Shown: one piece after another, positions 32,309 through 44,813 of the stretch | How positions within the stretch are numbered: position 1 is the stretch's first letter | Layout: the number at the start of each line of letters is the position of its first letter | Assembly (NCBI GenBank): GCA_027563935.2 | Contig: CM050449.1 | Span: 75,946,556 to 76,010,555, forward strand | DNA: 64,000 nucleotides | Source of the DNA: Costus lasius | Lineage: Eukaryota; Streptophyta; Magnoliopsida; Zingiberales; Costaceae | Direction: 5' to 3' | The notes under the pieces: generated by a model | The model's database searches: none | Told to the model about the DNA's origin: nothing | The model's input: the letters and a program-made list of their open reading frames with translations, nothing else | Position numbers and translations under genes: made by a program

Positions 32309-35300
32309 ATGGTACGACCCAAGGGTAATGCTGATGATCAGATGGCTGGCTTTATGAGGGCTTTGGAGTCTATGAGTAGTATGATACAACAACAGGGTGC
32401 CCTCATTCAGCAGCAGGCTCAGGTTATGCAAGAACAGCAACAGATGATGAGAGAGCAGCGTGAGCAGCATCAGGAGTTTCAGCAGCAACTCCTACAGCAG
32501 AACCGCGATCAGCAACAAGAATTTCACCAGCAAATGCAGCAGCAGATGCAGTCCCAGTCTCATTCCCAGCCACAGTCGGCTGAAAAGGAGAATGTGGGGA
32601 GTTCTCAGGAGAATGGGCATAAGAGGTATGCTCAACTGGTGAAGGAATTTCAGCGTATGAATCCTCCAGCTTTTTATGGGAGTCCAGGGCCTAGAGCAGC
32701 TGAGGACTGGCTTGCTGACTTAGATAAGATTTTTGCGGTGATGCGATGTAGCGAAGAGGATAAACTGTGCCTGTCAGTATATATGCTGAAGGGGAATGCT
32801 GAGATATGGTGGAAAGGAGTCGAGAGGCTAGCAATTGAAAAAGGGGATACTGTAGACTGGGTTTACTTCATGAGAAAATTCAATGACAAGTACTTTCCAC
32901 CTAGCATGAATGAAGAGAAGGAGGTGGAGTTTATCCACCTGGTGCAGGGTGACCTTTCTGTGGCTCAATATGATATCATGTTCACCCAGTTGTCCAAGTA
33001 TGCTCCCCATTTGGTCAGCACTGAGGAACTAAGGGCCAGGAAGTTTCAGAGGGGTTTGAGAAAAGATATCAGAGATCGGATTGTGGCACTGCATCTAGAG
33101 ACCTATGCTGAGGTTTTAGAGAGGGCTCTCACAGTGGAGAGGTCAATTTCTGAGCAGGCAGTGGTGATTGCCCCAACCCCTGTTGTGGAGACTGCCGCTC
33201 CAGTTCCCCAGAGTCATGAAAAGAAACAATATAAGCACAAGGATAAGAAAGGTAGGCATCCTCCCTATCAGAAGAATTTTAAATCTGCCCGAGGTGAGAC
33301 CGTGGAAGGCAGAAAGTGCTATCATTGTGGAAGCAGTGGTCACGAGATCAAGGACTGCTATAAGAAGTCAGGGGCTTGTTTCAAGTGTGGTAAGGCCGGA
33401 CACCGTATCAAAGACTGCCCACAGCTGAAGTCTTCATCTCAGGGTGCTGATAAGCCCACAGTGCAGACTCGAGTATATGCTATTGCTGAGAAGGATGCCA
33501 GGGCTTCCAAGTCAGTTGTGGAAGGTACTCTTTTTGTTTTCGATCAGTTAGCACGTGTTTTATTTGATCCTGGTGCCAATCTCTCTTTCGTATCAGTTCA
33601 TTTTGTTCGTTATTTGCCTGTGGCACCTAGGACTCTTGATTGTGCTATATCTGTCAGCACCCCTATGGGTGATTCCCTGGTAACAGATGTGCTTTATCCT
33701 TATTGCATGCTTAGGATAGAGGAATATGACTTGTTTGTTGATTTGATATTGCTTGACATGCTTGACTATGATGTGATATTAGGGATGGACTGGTTGTCCT
33801 CTTACCATGCCACCCTAGATTGTTTTGAAAAGTTGGTGACTCTGAATTTGAGTGATGGTCATCAACTGCATATCAAAGGTTTGATTGCAGATCAGGGGTT
33901 ACATGTGATCTCTTTTCTGCATGCTCAAAAGTTATTGGCTGGCGGCTGTAAAGGCTACTTGGCACATGTAAAGGTTCAAGATGAACCTGTGTCTGATTTG
34001 ACTTATATACCTGTGGTGAATGAATTCCCAGATGTATTTTCTGATGAGTTATCTGGTTTACCACCTGACCGGGAAGTGGAATTCAGTATAGACTTGATAC
34101 CTGGCACTGCCCCAATCTCTAAAGCCCCGTACCGCATGGCCACCTCTGAATTGGCTGAGTTAAAGAAACAGCTGGAAGAATTGCTAGAAAAAGGGTACAT
34201 CAGGCCTAGCGCGTCTCCTTGGGGAGCGCCTGTGTTGTTTGTAAAGAAGAAGGACGGATCACTAAGAATGTGCATCGATTACCGTCAGCTGAACCAGGTA
34301 ACAATTAAGAACAAGTACCCTCTGCCCCGTATTGATGATCTCTTCGATCAGTTACAGGGCGCTACTGTCTTCTCCAAGATTGACTTAAGGTCTGGGTATT
34401 ATCAGCTGAAGGTCAGAGAGGAGGATGTAGTTAAGACAGCATTCAGGACAAGGTATGGGCATTATGAATTTTTAGTTATGCCTTTTGGACTAACGAATGC
34501 CCCTGCTGTCTTTATGGATCTTATGAATAGGGTGTTTCACCATCTCCTGGATAAATGCGTGGTTGTATTTATCGATGACATTTTGGTTTACTCGCGGAGT
34601 GCTCAAGATCACGCGCAGGACTTACGCAAGGTGATGGAAATTCTGAGAAGTAAAAGGTTGTATGCCAAGGCCAGTAAATGCGAGTTCTGGTTGGAGGAGA
34701 TTAACTTTTTGGGACATGTGATATCTGGACAGGGTGTGTCTGTGGATCCAGCTAAGGTAGAGGCTATTATTAGCTGGGGAAGACCAACCAATACATTTGA
34801 GATTCGAAGTTTCTTGGGCTTAGCAGGTTACTACCGCAGATTTGTTGAAGGGTTTTCCAAGCTGGCGGGCCCTTTAACAAAGTTGACCAGGAAGAATGCT
34901 GATTTCATCTGGGATGCCAAGTGCGAGGAAAGTTTCCTCGAGCTGAAGAAGCGTTTGACTAGTGCACCGATTCTCACTATACCTAGTGGCGGTGAAGGTT
35001 TCACTGTGTACACGGATGCCTCTGGCAAAGGTTTGGGCTGTGTACTCATGCAGCATGGTAAGGTGGTTGCCTATGCTTCCAGGCAGTTAAAAGAATACGA
35101 GTCCAACTACCCTACCCATGACTTGGAGTTGGCTGCAGTGGTGTTTGCATTGAAGATTTGGCGTCATTATCTGCTGGGTCAGACTTTTGATTTATACACC
35201 GACCATCAGAGCCTCAAATACATATTTACCCAGAAAGAACTCAACATGCGGCAACGGCGGTGGATGGAACTGATCAAAGATTATGATTTTACTATTCACT

Positions 35301-36922
35301 ACCAGGAGGGTAAGGCAAATGTGGTTGTAGACGCATTGAGCAGGCGGCCTGTGACTTCTGTGGCTGCACTTCTTGTGCAGGAGTGGCGCTTGCTTGATGA
35401 GTTCAGTAGACTTCGATTGGATGTGACACCTCGTGGTAATAAGTGTTTTGTTGCTGCACTTAGAGTTGAGTCTGATATTTTGCAAAAGTTGAGCAAAGCA
35501 CAGTTGGTGGATCCTGAAATTTTGAAATGGAAAGAAAAACTGGAAATGGGATTGATTGAGGATTTCAACCTATCCACAGATGGTTTGCTTAGGTTCCATG
35601 GAAGGGTCTGTGTCCCTGAGGATCCTAAGTTGAGACAAGAGATTTTAGCTGAAGGCCACAGTTCTAAGTATTCTATTCACCCTGGTAGTACCAGAATGTA
35701 TCAGGACCTGAAGAAAAGTTTCTGGTGGCAAGGGATGAAGAGTGATGTGGCACAGTTTGTGGCTAGATGTTTGACATGCCAGACGGTTAAAGCCGAGCAT
35801 CAGAGACCGGGTGGATCCCTCCAACCACTTCAGATTCCTCTGTGGAAGTGGGAAAATATCAGCATGGACTTTGTCTGTGGATTACCCCGGACCAGAAATG
35901 GGCACGATGCTATTTGGGTTATCGTGGACAGACTTACTAAGTCCGCCCACTTTTTGCCTATCAAGATGACTTATCCTTTGGAGAGGCTTGCCAGGTTGTA
36001 CATTGACGAGATTGTGAGATTGCATGGTGTTCCGGTAGATATTGTATCTGACCGCGATTCCAGGTTCTTATCTCGGTTTTGGAAGAAGCTTCAGGAAGAT
36101 TTGGGCACCAAGCTCAGTTTTAGCACTGCATATCACCCGCAGTCTGATGGGCAGACTGAGAGGACCATACAGACATTGGAGGACTTGTTGAGATCTTATA
36201 TCATTGATTGGCATGGTGAGTGGGACAGAGACTTAGCCCTGATTGAGTTTACTTACAACAATAGTTACCACTCTAGTATCCAGATGGCCCCGTACGAGGC
36301 ATTGTACGGAAGAAGATGCAGAACTCCCTTGAGTTGGGAGGAGGTAGGTGATAGAACCTTGCTCCAGTCTGATGCTGTGCAGGAAGCCACAGATAAAGTA
36401 AAGATTATTCAAGAAAAGCTAAAGGCTGCACAGGATAGGCAGAAAAGCTACGCTGATGTGAGAAGGAGACCTCTGGAATTCATGGTGGGAGAACATGTAT
36501 TTGTTAAGGTTTCTCCTACAAAAGGTGTGATGCGATTCGGAAAGAAAGGGAAATTAAGCCCTAGATATGTGGGTCCGTTTGATATCATCGAGAGGGTTGG
36601 ACCGGTTGCTTACCGATTAGCCTTACCGCCATCCTTGGAGCATCTACACAGCGTGTTTCACGTATCCGTGCTTAGGAAGTATTGTCATGACCCGTCACAT
36701 ATCTTGGATTCCACACCTTTGCAAATTGATGAAAATCTGACTTATGTTGAAAGGCCACTTAAGATTGTGGATAGAAAAGAGAAAGTCCTTCGAAGCAAGG
36801 TGATACCTCTAGTGAAAGTTATTTGGGGAAATCAGTCCGTGGAAGAAGCTACTTGGGAGTTGGAAACCGATATGAGAAAGGATTACCCACATTTATTTGA
36901 ATCTGCTCCCGATTTGCTTTAG
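32309..36922 (+). CDS. Gag-pol polyprotein of element D (Tekay-type chromovirus)
   Basis: One uninterrupted frame of 1,537 codons makes capsid, protease, reverse transcriptase, RNase H and integrase for retrotransposition. The N-terminus (residues 25-85) is rich in Gln and probably coiled. Two zinc knuckles follow at Cys337 and Cys357 ([14 protein letters not shown] and [14 protein letters not shown]). The protease site reads D420-P-G, not D-S/T-G. RT has FIDD with Asp756-Asp757. RNase H starts at YTDASG (Asp903). Integrase has an HHCC finger near residue 1115, then Asp1187, Asp1248 and Glu1284 with 35 residues between the last two. The last 60 residues ([19 protein letters not shown]) form a chromodomain, which places it on the Tekay/Del branch. 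ATG 32309 is the first in frame, 156 nt after the LTR. Confidence 0.96.
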   Translation: MVRPKGNADDQMAGFMRALESMSSMIQQQGALIQQQAQVMQEQQQMMREQREQHQEFQQQLLQQNRDQQQEFHQQMQQQMQSQSHSQPQSAEKENVGSSQENGHKRYAQLVKEFQRMNPPAFYGSPGPRAAEDWLADLDKIFAVMRCSEEDKLCLSVYMLKGNAEIWWKGVERLAIEKGDTVDWVYFMRKFNDKYFPPSMNEEKEVEFIHLVQGDLSVAQYDIMFTQLSKYAPHLVSTEELRARKFQRGLRKDIRDRIVALHLETYAEVLERALTVERSISEQAVVIAPTPVVETAAPVPQSHEKKQYKHKDKKGRHPPYQKNFKSARGETVEGRKCYHCGSSGHEIKDCYKKSGACFKCGKAGHRIKDCPQLKSSSQGADKPTVQTRVYAIAEKDARASKSVVEGTLFVFDQLARVLFDPGANLSFVSVHFVRYLPVAPRTLDCAISVSTPMGDSLVTDVLYPYCMLRIEEYDLFVDLILLDMLDYDVILGMDWLSSYHATLDCFEKLVTLNLSDGHQLHIKGLIADQGLHVISFLHAQKLLAGGCKGYLAHVKVQDEPVSDLTYIPVVNEFPDVFSDELSGLPPDREVEFSIDLIPGTAPISKAPYRMATSELAELKKQLEELLEKGYIRPSASPWGAPVLFVKKKDGSLRMCIDYRQLNQVTIKNKYPLPRIDDLFDQLQGATVFSKIDLRSGYYQLKVREEDVVKTAFRTRYGHYEFLVMPFGLTNAPAVFMDLMNRVFHHLLDKCVVVFIDDILVYSRSAQDHAQDLRKVMEILRSKRLYAKASKCEFWLEEINFLGHVISGQGVSVDPAKVEAIISWGRPTNTFEIRSFLGLAGYYRRFVEGFSKLAGPLTKLTRKNADFIWDAKCEESFLELKKRLTSAPILTIPSGGEGFTVYTDASGKGLGCVLMQHGKVVAYASRQLKEYESNYPTHDLELAAVVFALKIWRHYLLGQTFDLYTDHQSLKYIFTQKELNMRQRRWMELIKDYDFTIHYQEGKANVVVDALSRRPVTSVAALLVQEWRLLDEFSRLRLDVTPRGNKCFVAALRVESDILQKLSKAQLVDPEILKWKEKLEMGLIEDFNLSTDGLLRFHGRVCVPEDPKLRQEILAEGHSSKYSIHPGSTRMYQDLKKSFWWQGMKSDVAQFVARCLTCQTVKAEHQRPGGSLQPLQIPLWKWENISMDFVCGLPRTRNGHDAIWVIVDRLTKSAHFLPIKMTYPLERLARLYIDEIVRLHGVPVDIVSDRDSRFLSRFWKKLQEDLGTKLSFSTAYHPQSDGQTERTIQTLEDLLRSYIIDWHGEWDRDLALIEFTYNNSYHSSIQMAPYEALYGRRCRTPLSWEEVGDRTLLQSDAVQEATDKVKIIQEKLKAAQDRQKSYADVRRRPLEFMVGEHVFVKVSPTKGVMRFGKKGKLSPRYVGPFDIIERVGPVAYRLALPPSLEHLHSVFHVSVLRKYCHDPSHILDSTPLQIDENLTYVERPLKIVDRKEKVLRSKVIPLVKVIWGNQSVEEATWELETDMRKDYPHLFESAPDLL

Positions 36923-36938
36923 AGGACTAAAGCCTTTT

Positions 36939-36951
36939 AAGGAGGAGAGGA
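36939..36951 (+). promoter_or_regulatory. Polypurine tract of element D
   Basis: AAGGAGGAGAGGA abuts the 3' LTR start TGTAAAACC. The preceding GAGGACTAAAGCC matches the layout of the giant-LTR element's purine tract. Confidence 0.9.
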
Positions 36952-39543
36952 TGTAAAACCCGAGAATTTTGATGTATTAAACCTCGGTATGTGACTCATT
37001 TTAATTATCTATAATCAGGTATTTATTAACCTTGTTGGTGGGATTTTTGGCTAAGGGGAAAATTATTCTCCTGCAGGGCAAAAATAAGTTGCTGTGGAGG
37101 AGTCTTGAACCTGAGACCTCTCCTGTGTATGTTGGCCTGGCTACCAGAGTTCCAGCCCAGTCTTTGTGTTAGGTATGTGGGCGCCCCCTTATTATGTGAG
37201 TATACAGATTAAATGCAGATTTCACTTAAGTGACTTGGCATCACTTAAGTTGTTTCCGATTTTCATCCTAACCCTAGCCGACCCTTACGATTTTTCCTCT
37301 CCCTCTCGTGGACTCTCGTGGACGATTTGCAGCCGCGCCTTCCCCTTTCGTCCAGCTCCTTTCCGGCGAGGTTCCGGCGGCGGCGCTTGGTTTTCCGGCG
37401 TGGTGGACAGCGGCGACGTGTGGGAGCTTCAGACAAGCCTCTTTGCTCACGATTTGCTTGCAAATCATCCCCAAGGCGAGTGGAAATCCTATGTTACTTG
37501 TAATCCGATTATATGATCTTTCCCTTGACATGTTTTCTTGCTTTGTGATGGAAAAACGAGTAGCTTACCATGAAACCGTGATCACCCATTTGAAGTTTCG
37601 AAAATCAGATTTAGGGGCTCTAATCATAGGGCTTTTCGTTCTTTACTTGATTAGATGTCTTATGAGGATGAGTGATCATGATCTTGAGCTCAATTTGATT
37701 GTATGATGTATTCATGAAAAACCCTAGAGTATGACATGCGCCCATGCCCTAAATTGATGAAATTTCATGCTAACTTTTGGGGAAAACTTAGGATTCATGA
37801 AATTAGAAGTATGAGGGAATTTATCATGAATTTTCTGCTATTTTTGGAGCCTTAATTCATGCTGGCCGAAATTTACCCTAGGGGTATTTTGGTCAATGTT
37901 CAGTTAACTTTTGGGGCAAAGCTGTTATTCATGTAATTGAGTTTATATGGTGCTTAAATATGATTTTTGCCTAATTTTAGGAATTTTCTATGCATAGTTA
38001 CAAGTGTAATCGTTCTCTTGGAATTAAGTGATGGTAATGTGTGCAATGTTTGTAAATTCTGTTTGATAACCTAGAATATAGATGTTACAATCTAATTGCA
38101 TGAAATCTAGGATTAACACATTTTACCTGTATGGAAACATTTGTTGAGAACTTAGCATGGTATCTTCCTAACCTGATTGCATGAAACTTAAGGACTACCC
38201 TGTCTAAGACATTTATGCTGTGTAATTAATTTCGAGTGGTGAATGATATCCGGGTGTTAGTCTTTTGCTATAAGTGTGTGGCATAAGTCATGTCCATTAT
38301 GTGTGACCCTGGAGATGTTGTGAAGTGAGGCAAAGTGTCACGCCTTGGTCAGGCGGGGGCCACCACTTGATCTTCCTTCACAGATGTGATTAGTTTAGCA
38401 TAAGAGAGACAAAGTGCCACGCTACTGGTAAGCGAGGGCCACCTCTTGAACTCTCTGACTGCTGTGTGACCAATGTGGGGAAACAAAGTGCCACGCCGTG
38501 ACTTGGCGGGGGCCACCTCTTGATTTACCACATTGTCTGAGTGGGTAGATGGAGATCAGCGTGCCACGTCTTAGCTAGACGGGGGCCACCTCCTGATTCC
38601 TCCCCTACTGTTTGGCATGCATGCATTCTCTGAGCCCTGACGAGGGAAGGGTCGGACCTTTGTGGTCGTTTCGTTCTGTTCTGGATTTGGACATGTTAGG
38701 ATGTGCATCTACGTATGTGTTCTGTTTCGCCATGTGATATGCACGTTTCTATTTCGGTTTTGTTGTATTATGATTAGATTTCGCCATGTGGATTATTTTG
38801 TAAGTTGTGTTCTTATCTGTATTTGATTTGATATTTAATAATCGCATTCGGTAAATGTTTTGAAAAACCTTACATGCTATATTTTTGAATGTATTAATGG
38901 AGGGGTTTCATAGGGATTCTCACTTGCGGAGCTGTTAGCTCACCCCCTCTAATATCTACAGGTGAGAGACCGTGATTGATACAGCGTTATGCACCTTGAG
39001 ATATGAGTAGCTTGACGAAGCTTTGGGCTTTGTGATATGGACCTTGTAAAAGATTTCGGTTGTATTTGAATACTTGTATCGTGACTCCGTTATCTGGGGC
39101 CTGCGTGCCTGTATTGGTTATACTTTGTTTTGGATGATGGATACTATATTCTGGTTACATGTGAGGGCTTAGGCCCATTTTGTTATAAGATTTCGGTTGT
39201 GGTATTTTCACCGTTTTGATGGGATTTTATGTTCAGTCTGCTGTGATATGAGATTTTGTCTCCATATATGTATAGTACGGAGTTGTGAACCGATTCGGTT
39301 ATGTTTAGTATTATATAAGTTGAAATTACTTGTTGTTATGAATCAGTACAGCATGTACATGTATGGGAATTTTCCCGACCTTGTATGTACGCATACATGC
39401 TGCCGGATTTTTGTATAAATTTTCAGATCTTTTATTCCCTAGCTCCGTTAGTAGTATGATCTTGGCGTTCGGTTTTATTTCTCGTGACGTTCCTCGTATG
39501 ATTTCCGCATGAACTTCGGGGTTAAGTATCGAGGGGCGTTACA
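36952..39543 (+). repeat. 3' LTR of element D
   Basis: 2,592 bp, the same length as the 5' LTR, with about two mismatches found by reading both. Followed by the ATATG duplication. Confidence 0.96.
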
Positions 39544-39548
39544 ATATG

Positions 39549-39644
39549 GCATGCAAAAGATCCTTATGAAACCCTAATTCCGCTGCCGAAAAGAATTTAC
39601 ATGCGCCACTTTAGGGTTTCGCTCCCCCTTGAAGGGGACTTTCA
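39549..39644 (+). repeat. 5' LTR of Copia B3, terminal segment
   Basis: Continues the LTR after D and its target duplication, ending GGGGACTTTCA. The primer site follows after AT. Confidence 0.87.
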
Positions 39645-40159
39645 ATTGGTATCAGAGCATGGTTTTCGCATGTTCATATGATTGCTTTTGCTTGTTGTGA
39701 TCCGGGTATGCTAATACATGTTATAGATCTATTTGAAAGTTTCATTAAGTTTGCGCTTGTTACCTTAGATACAAGTATCTAGTTGCGCATGTTAACTTAG
39801 ATGAAAGCTTCTTACTTTGTTGCGCATGTTGTAAGTTGTTTTTACCTAAAAACTTGTAACATCTTGCGCGCTCCATCTAGATCGAGTGCAGATCCTTTGG
39901 TTATCTTCTGTGATAACACTGGAGCAATAGCACAAGCAAAGGAACCACGGTCGCACCAGAAGTCCAAGCACATATAGAGACGGTTTCACTTGATCCGGGA
40001 GATCATTGATCGTGGTGAGATCAAAATCTGCAAGGTTCATACAGATGACAATCTGGCTGACCCGCTTACCAAGCCTCTGGCGCAGCAGAAGCATGAGAAG
40101 CACTGTAATAATATGGGTTTGAGATTTCTCAACCATTAGATTAAGTGCAAGTGGGAGAT
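39645..40159 (+). other. Interior of Copia B3, mostly deleted
   Basis: 515 bp replaces the 5-6 kb interior of a complete family-B element. It starts with the primer site TGGTATCAGAGC (39647-39658), then about 230 bp of leader, then jumps into the end of RNase H and finishes with the purine tract AAGTGGGAGAT. Gag, protease, integrase and RT are gone. The 3' splice site proposed for the family is also lost. Confidence 0.9.
39882..40139 (+). pseudogene. RNase H tail of Copia B3
   Basis: In-frame remnant from SSADPLVIFCDNTG to the stop after GLRFLNH. A TAG at 39975-39977 replaces the Gln codon of the KHIQRRF motif found in B1, B2 and B5. The join with the leader falls at TCGAGTGCA, where leader and coding sequence appear to share a few bases. 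Confidence 0.9.
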
Positions 40160-41864
40160 TGTTGGGGTATGCCCTTAAGGCTAATGTTTGAGGCCTTGGG
40201 ATTCTTTCAGTATCATGTATAAACTCTTATGTTTATAAAGGCAATGATTGTTATTCAGTTTGTTACATTATCTGCTGCAATATGTATACTTCTGAATAAT
40301 GTCTCAATGCTGTTCACCTTGGCTGACATGCTGTAATGTCCCTAGTCGAGATATCTTGGTGAACATGAGACAGCCTTGATATGATTGAGACTAATATGTG
40401 TTCTAATCTTATAGGATGCTTCGAGCATGGAATAAGATGTAGACTCATGGGTACATTGGATGTACTGGACAGACCCTACTAGGATATTCAATTGCTTGTC
40501 ACAATGTGAATAATCCTTGTTTGCAACAAGTGGCACATTTCCTCTGACTTGAGATCACTTGTGTTTCTAAATGATGATTGTCATTGTTTTGAGGTAGTTC
40601 AATATCATTTGAAACATAATGGTTATAGACTATCTTGGATAATGAGCATGAGTCATGTTAGGGCACTAGTGATAGATATAGGATTGCCGTCTCCTTGTTT
40701 GGAGTGTTATGTTCTAAAGGGGCCCCCCTGAATGAGATGATTGAGAAAGTGTATGGCCATACCCAGGTGACTATGTTCATCTGATCTAATCATGCTCATC
40801 ATATTGGAGTTACAGGCTTGACACGCTTGTCCAATAAAGAACATCCAGTGGCAAAGGAAGAAGCATGTATGCCTAGTGAAGTGGATTCACACTTGTGCTG
40901 TGGTTTGGGTGTAGTCTTGGAAGACTCTTTTCTTTATATCGGGAGACAGTGATGTGTTGCTAGATACCCCTCACTGATCGTGATAACGTAAGTTATCGTT
41001 ACCGACATTTAAAGGAAACCCTTAGGGTCGCACAATTTGATGATATGGCTTACTTAAGTCAGATCGTGTGGACTGAATTGTTTGGGTTCAGTTTAAAGGG
41101 ATTTAATCTCTGATTGTAAGTGAGATCTAGTCTGATCATGTTTGATTGATTAGGGCTTGAGATCGGTAAGCTTCGATCGAGAGAATGGATGTTAGATCGG
41201 TGAGATCATGAACATCAAGAGATGAACGGTCAGATCTAGAACCTTAGGGTTTAATTTGATCTGGACAAAAAGGCTTGGCTTAATTGGTCTTTGAACCAAA
41301 CCAATTTGAACCGGCTCATCAAGTGAGCGCTTGGTTCAATTGGAGGATGAGTTTCGGAAGGTTCATGAACGCATGAACGCTTGGAGTTAGGGACTTTCTA
41401 TATTTGGAAAGTCGGTTTTCAATTTGAGAAAACGTCTCCACGTTTTGAGTGAAACGACTCCACTTCATTTTGTGACATCCTCTCGCCTCTTCCTCACGAC
41501 GACTCTCGCGTGTGGAGATAGAACTCACGCCAAGGAAGAGTGGGGCAAGCCTAGTAATCGTCTCTTCATCCCTTCAACCGATCAAGGATACTTTGGAGCC
41601 TTGCTAGCACAAGGAGTGACAAAGGAGTAGGCCATCTTCCTCTTGTGTGCAATTCCCTTTGGAGAAGAAGCAATCGACTCTTTGCTTCCAAGGCGCCATC
41701 TAAGCTATGGCAATGGTATGATCGTTTTTGTTGATCTTTGCAAGCTTTTTATCTAGTTGATCATATAACATGCAAGTTGATCTTGAAACCCTAGCTTCCG
41801 TTGCAAAAGTTTTATATGCGCCACCTATTAGGGTTTCGCCCCTTTGGCTTTAGGGGACCTTTCA
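40160..41864 (+). repeat. 3' LTR of Copia B3 (mosaic)
   Basis: 1,705 bp, TGTTGGGG to GGGGACCTTTCA. The first 1 kb is close to the 5' LTR, but from about 41185 onward the two differ strongly, unlike an LTR pair from one insertion. It has ATG-GCA-ATG (41707-41715) then donor GTATGA. The flanks show no shared 5-bp duplication. Confidence 0.88.
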
Positions 41865-41967
41865 ATGAGCATATATAATTGCATGAATAAGTACCTTTTT
41901 TGTGTATGATGTTGTGATCATTAGTCAAGTCTCTTTGCATGCCTGTGTTGTATTCTTGTGAAGCCTG
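41865..41967. other. Short segment between B3 and E
   Basis: 103 bp. It contains GAGCATATATAATTGCATG and TTGTGATC, which faintly resemble the start of a family-B leader with most of the primer site missing (compare GAGCATGG, ATATGATTGC and TTGTGATCC at 39653-39700). It may be the leader of a second family-B element. Confidence 0.4.
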
Positions 41968-42621
41968 TGATGACACCAAAATATATAGTATATTTTGTAT
42001 CATTCCAGATATCTTTTCATGCTAAATTGAGGATCTTTTACTTGTTTTCATGCTAAATTCATTGAATATTGCAAAGTCTACTTCTATTTTGGTTTTTCAT
42101 GATTTTCAGGTAAAAAGGCACTATTTCAAGGCGTTTTCAAGCAAAATCAAACACATAGAACAATTACCATCATCAAGAGGAGATCACCTAAGAAATTTTA
42201 TGCAAAATGGAGTAAGTTAGCAAATTACGGCAGTGCCGTAAACTATTTTATGGTACCGTATTTTCATACGCTACCGTAAAATCCGAGCCACTACCATATT
42301 TTGACGAGTTTCCGAACAGAAGGATTTTTGGATTTTACGACACAGCCGTAAACTATTACACGGTACCGTATTGTAGAGCGCTTCAGAACAGAAACTTTGC
42401 TTGATTTTACGGCACCACCGTAAAGGATTACACGGGCTGTATTTTCCAGTCACTTCCGAACAGAGAGTTCAGACGATTTTACGGCAGTACCGTAAACCAT
42501 ATTACGGTGCCGTATTTCCCAGACGACATAAAATCAGAAAACTCGACCGATTTTACGGCACTACTGTGAACTATTACACTTCCGTAATTCTCATTCTGAA
42601 CGCGACTCCGAGGTCAATCCC
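41968..42621 (+). repeat. 5' LTR of element E, first segment
   Basis: Starts TGATGACACCAAAATATA. Ends with ATCCC at 42617-42621, which is the left target duplication of the solo LTR that follows. Confidence 0.85.
42222..42592 (+). repeat. Palindromic repeat array in LTR E
   Basis: Five or so units with TTACGGCAGTGCCGTAAAC and TTACACGGTACCGTATT halves, matching the array in LTR F. Confidence 0.8.
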
Positions 42622-44808
42622 TGTTAGGGAATACCGGGTGTAATTTAAAATTTTGCAGTCCCAAGACGGAGCGGAAAGATCATTACACCCAAAACATATT
42701 CCGGTCCCAAGGATCCATGCGAGAGAGAAGACACAAGGATGTGTTAGAGATGTACCTCTTTTGCTTGTCTAGTTGCCGAAGCCATGTTGAAGACGATCAA
42801 GTGCTCGCCCTCTACAAGTATCCACACGTCGACTCCTTGATCGTTGCTCCCTTCCACGCTTGGTGCTAGCCTCGGGAAGAGAATCAAGCCTTCACCTCAC
42901 TTGCTCCACCTTCAAGAGAATTTGCGCCAAGGAGGGGATAGAGAAGATGCCGCCAAGGACTTCCCTCTTCTTCTTTGCTTGCGCCACCTCCAAGGTGCGC
43001 CTATGGCCAAGGAACGATGAGGGCTTGTGGAAAAAAGACGCCACGAAGCACAAAAATCCTTGCACCAAAGAAGAGAGGGAGAGGAAGAACTTTCGGCTCC
43101 AAGGAAGAAGGAGATTGTGCTCCTTGATGAAGAAGGAGAGCTCCAAGCTCTCAAGTTGTCGCCACCCTAAGCTTCCAATTCTCTCCAAGAGATGTCGCCA
43201 CCAAGCCCTTCTCCAAGTTATGTCAAGAGGTGAAGAAGGAGAACAAGGCTTGCGGCTTCAAGGAAGAATAAGGGTTGCGCCACCTTCAAGTTGTCACCCT
43301 TTGCCCTTGCTCACGCCTCTCTATGTGTCTTCACGCCTCCAAGGAGTTAACCCTTTTAGAGAGGGCGACTAGGGTCTTATTTATAAGGGCAAGAGGCAGT
43401 TTAGGGAGGGCCAAGATCATGCCAAGTGGGCGGCTAGGATGAAGGGGGTTTGTGGCAAGGAAAGTCTCCAAGACTTTTCCATAAACCTCATTCAACCTAT
43501 CCTTATTTTCCCTATAGCCATATCAGTCCAAGAGATGCCTTAAAAGCATGCATTCCATCCTAGGAAGAAGGGCTAGGCGCCCTTTACTTCCATAATGAAG
43601 CAAAGGCGCCTCCCTCACCCCATTATGCCCTTAGGCGCCAATGGGGTGAGATTTCTCCCCATTATGCCCTTTTAGCCTTTAATCTCTTCATGACAACTTA
43701 TTATTGGGCCTCATTGGATAATGAGCTAGCCCAAACTTCATGGTATGGGTTGATTAAGCCATTGGATCCAATCCAATGCAACCCTAATCCAAATGTGACC
43801 AATCTAGGTCAATTTCGGGTCAACCTGCCAAAAATGAAGTTTGGCTCCAATAATTTTCTTCTGACTCATCAGGCCCATTGGCGCTGATGAAATCTTCCAA
43901 ATGGATCTAAGTTATCCAATAACTTGATCCTAAGGATTCTGATTAAAGCAATGTCAAGAGTCTATTGCGTGTGACCCCGTAGGATCCATATGACGATGGC
44001 AATGATGTAAACATCATAAGTAGTGAGGGGTACCTAGCAACACATTACTACTACCCATGTCATAGGACTTAAGTCATTATGGCAACAACTCCTAACAAGC
44101 AACGAGGATTCTCATTGCATTATAGATCCCTTTGCCTAAACTGATATCCTGCCATTGGATTAGTCTCAAGTTTATCAATCCAATGCTTTGGTCATGACTC
44201 AACAAGTGTGGCCACACATTCCTGTCATGCACCAATAAGGTGGGGCGCCCCGAGTGGATATCATGCTTCCAATAAGGAAGGGGCAAATCCTACTATTGGT
44301 CATCCATGTCTCTACGTGACTTATGACATGCCCAATGACAGTCATTTTGGTCCCCAAATTACGGAGAGACGTAAGACTGTATCAAATCATACCCATCATC
44401 AAATCTAGACATGAATACCTCAAGTCTAAGGATCAATGCAAACCTCTTGCATGTGAGATTGACTTGTTGACTAGACAAGTCAATCCTCACGGTGGATCAC
44501 TCCAGTGCACCCAATGCACCTGTATGTCTGCGTTACTGTGCCCCGCACTTAACCAGCCCATACACCAGTCTCACATGTACCAAAGCTGTCCCATATCTGC
44601 TAAGGTACCTTGTTTGGGGATTTCTTATGAGAATGGATCCAATCCAAACTCCTGGGACATTATACATGCAACTCAATACATCAACGCAGGTAGAGAAGTC
44701 TGCATAATAACGACCATGCCTATACAAAGAGTAATAGTTCTATCAAAGTACATTCAAACAATGTCTATCCATGTCCATACATTGGTCTTCAGGGCATATA
44801 CACCAACA
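42622..44808 (-). mobile_element. Solo LTR of Copia family A (A4)
   Basis: 2,187 bp on the minus strand, from TGTTGGTGTATATGCCC at 44808 to GGTATTCCCTAACA at 42622. Flanked by the duplication ATCCC (42617-42621 and 44809-44813). No interior is present, so the element was reduced by LTR-LTR recombination. A minus-strand TATA box TATAAATA is at 43385-43378. An ATG at 42785 followed by ten open codons and a GT donor (42755) mirrors the LTR start seen in family B. Confidence 0.93.
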
Positions 44809-44813
44809 ATCCC

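Larger units (their letters stand above)
29561..39543 (+). mobile_element. Full-length Ty3/Gypsy element D, Tekay-type, very young
   Basis: 9,983 bp. Both LTRs are 2,592 bp (29561-32152 and 36952-39543). ATATG is duplicated outside the ends (29556-29560 and 39544-39548). Primer site, one open gag-pol frame and polypurine tract are all in place. I find two differences between the LTRs, at 29664/37055 (A/G context GGGAAAAA versus GGGGAAAA) and near 30833/38222. That implies insertion within roughly tens of thousands of years under usual plant rates. It sits in the 5' LTR of Copia B3. Confidence 0.97.

Noticed and set aside
32309..36922. Endogenous pararetrovirus or other viral copy
   Set aside because: LTRs, TSD, integrase and chromodomain identify a Ty3/Gypsy retrotransposon.
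42860..43372. 170-codon frame on the plus strand
   Set aside because: It is antisense to the family-A solo LTR and not kept in the other family-A LTRs.
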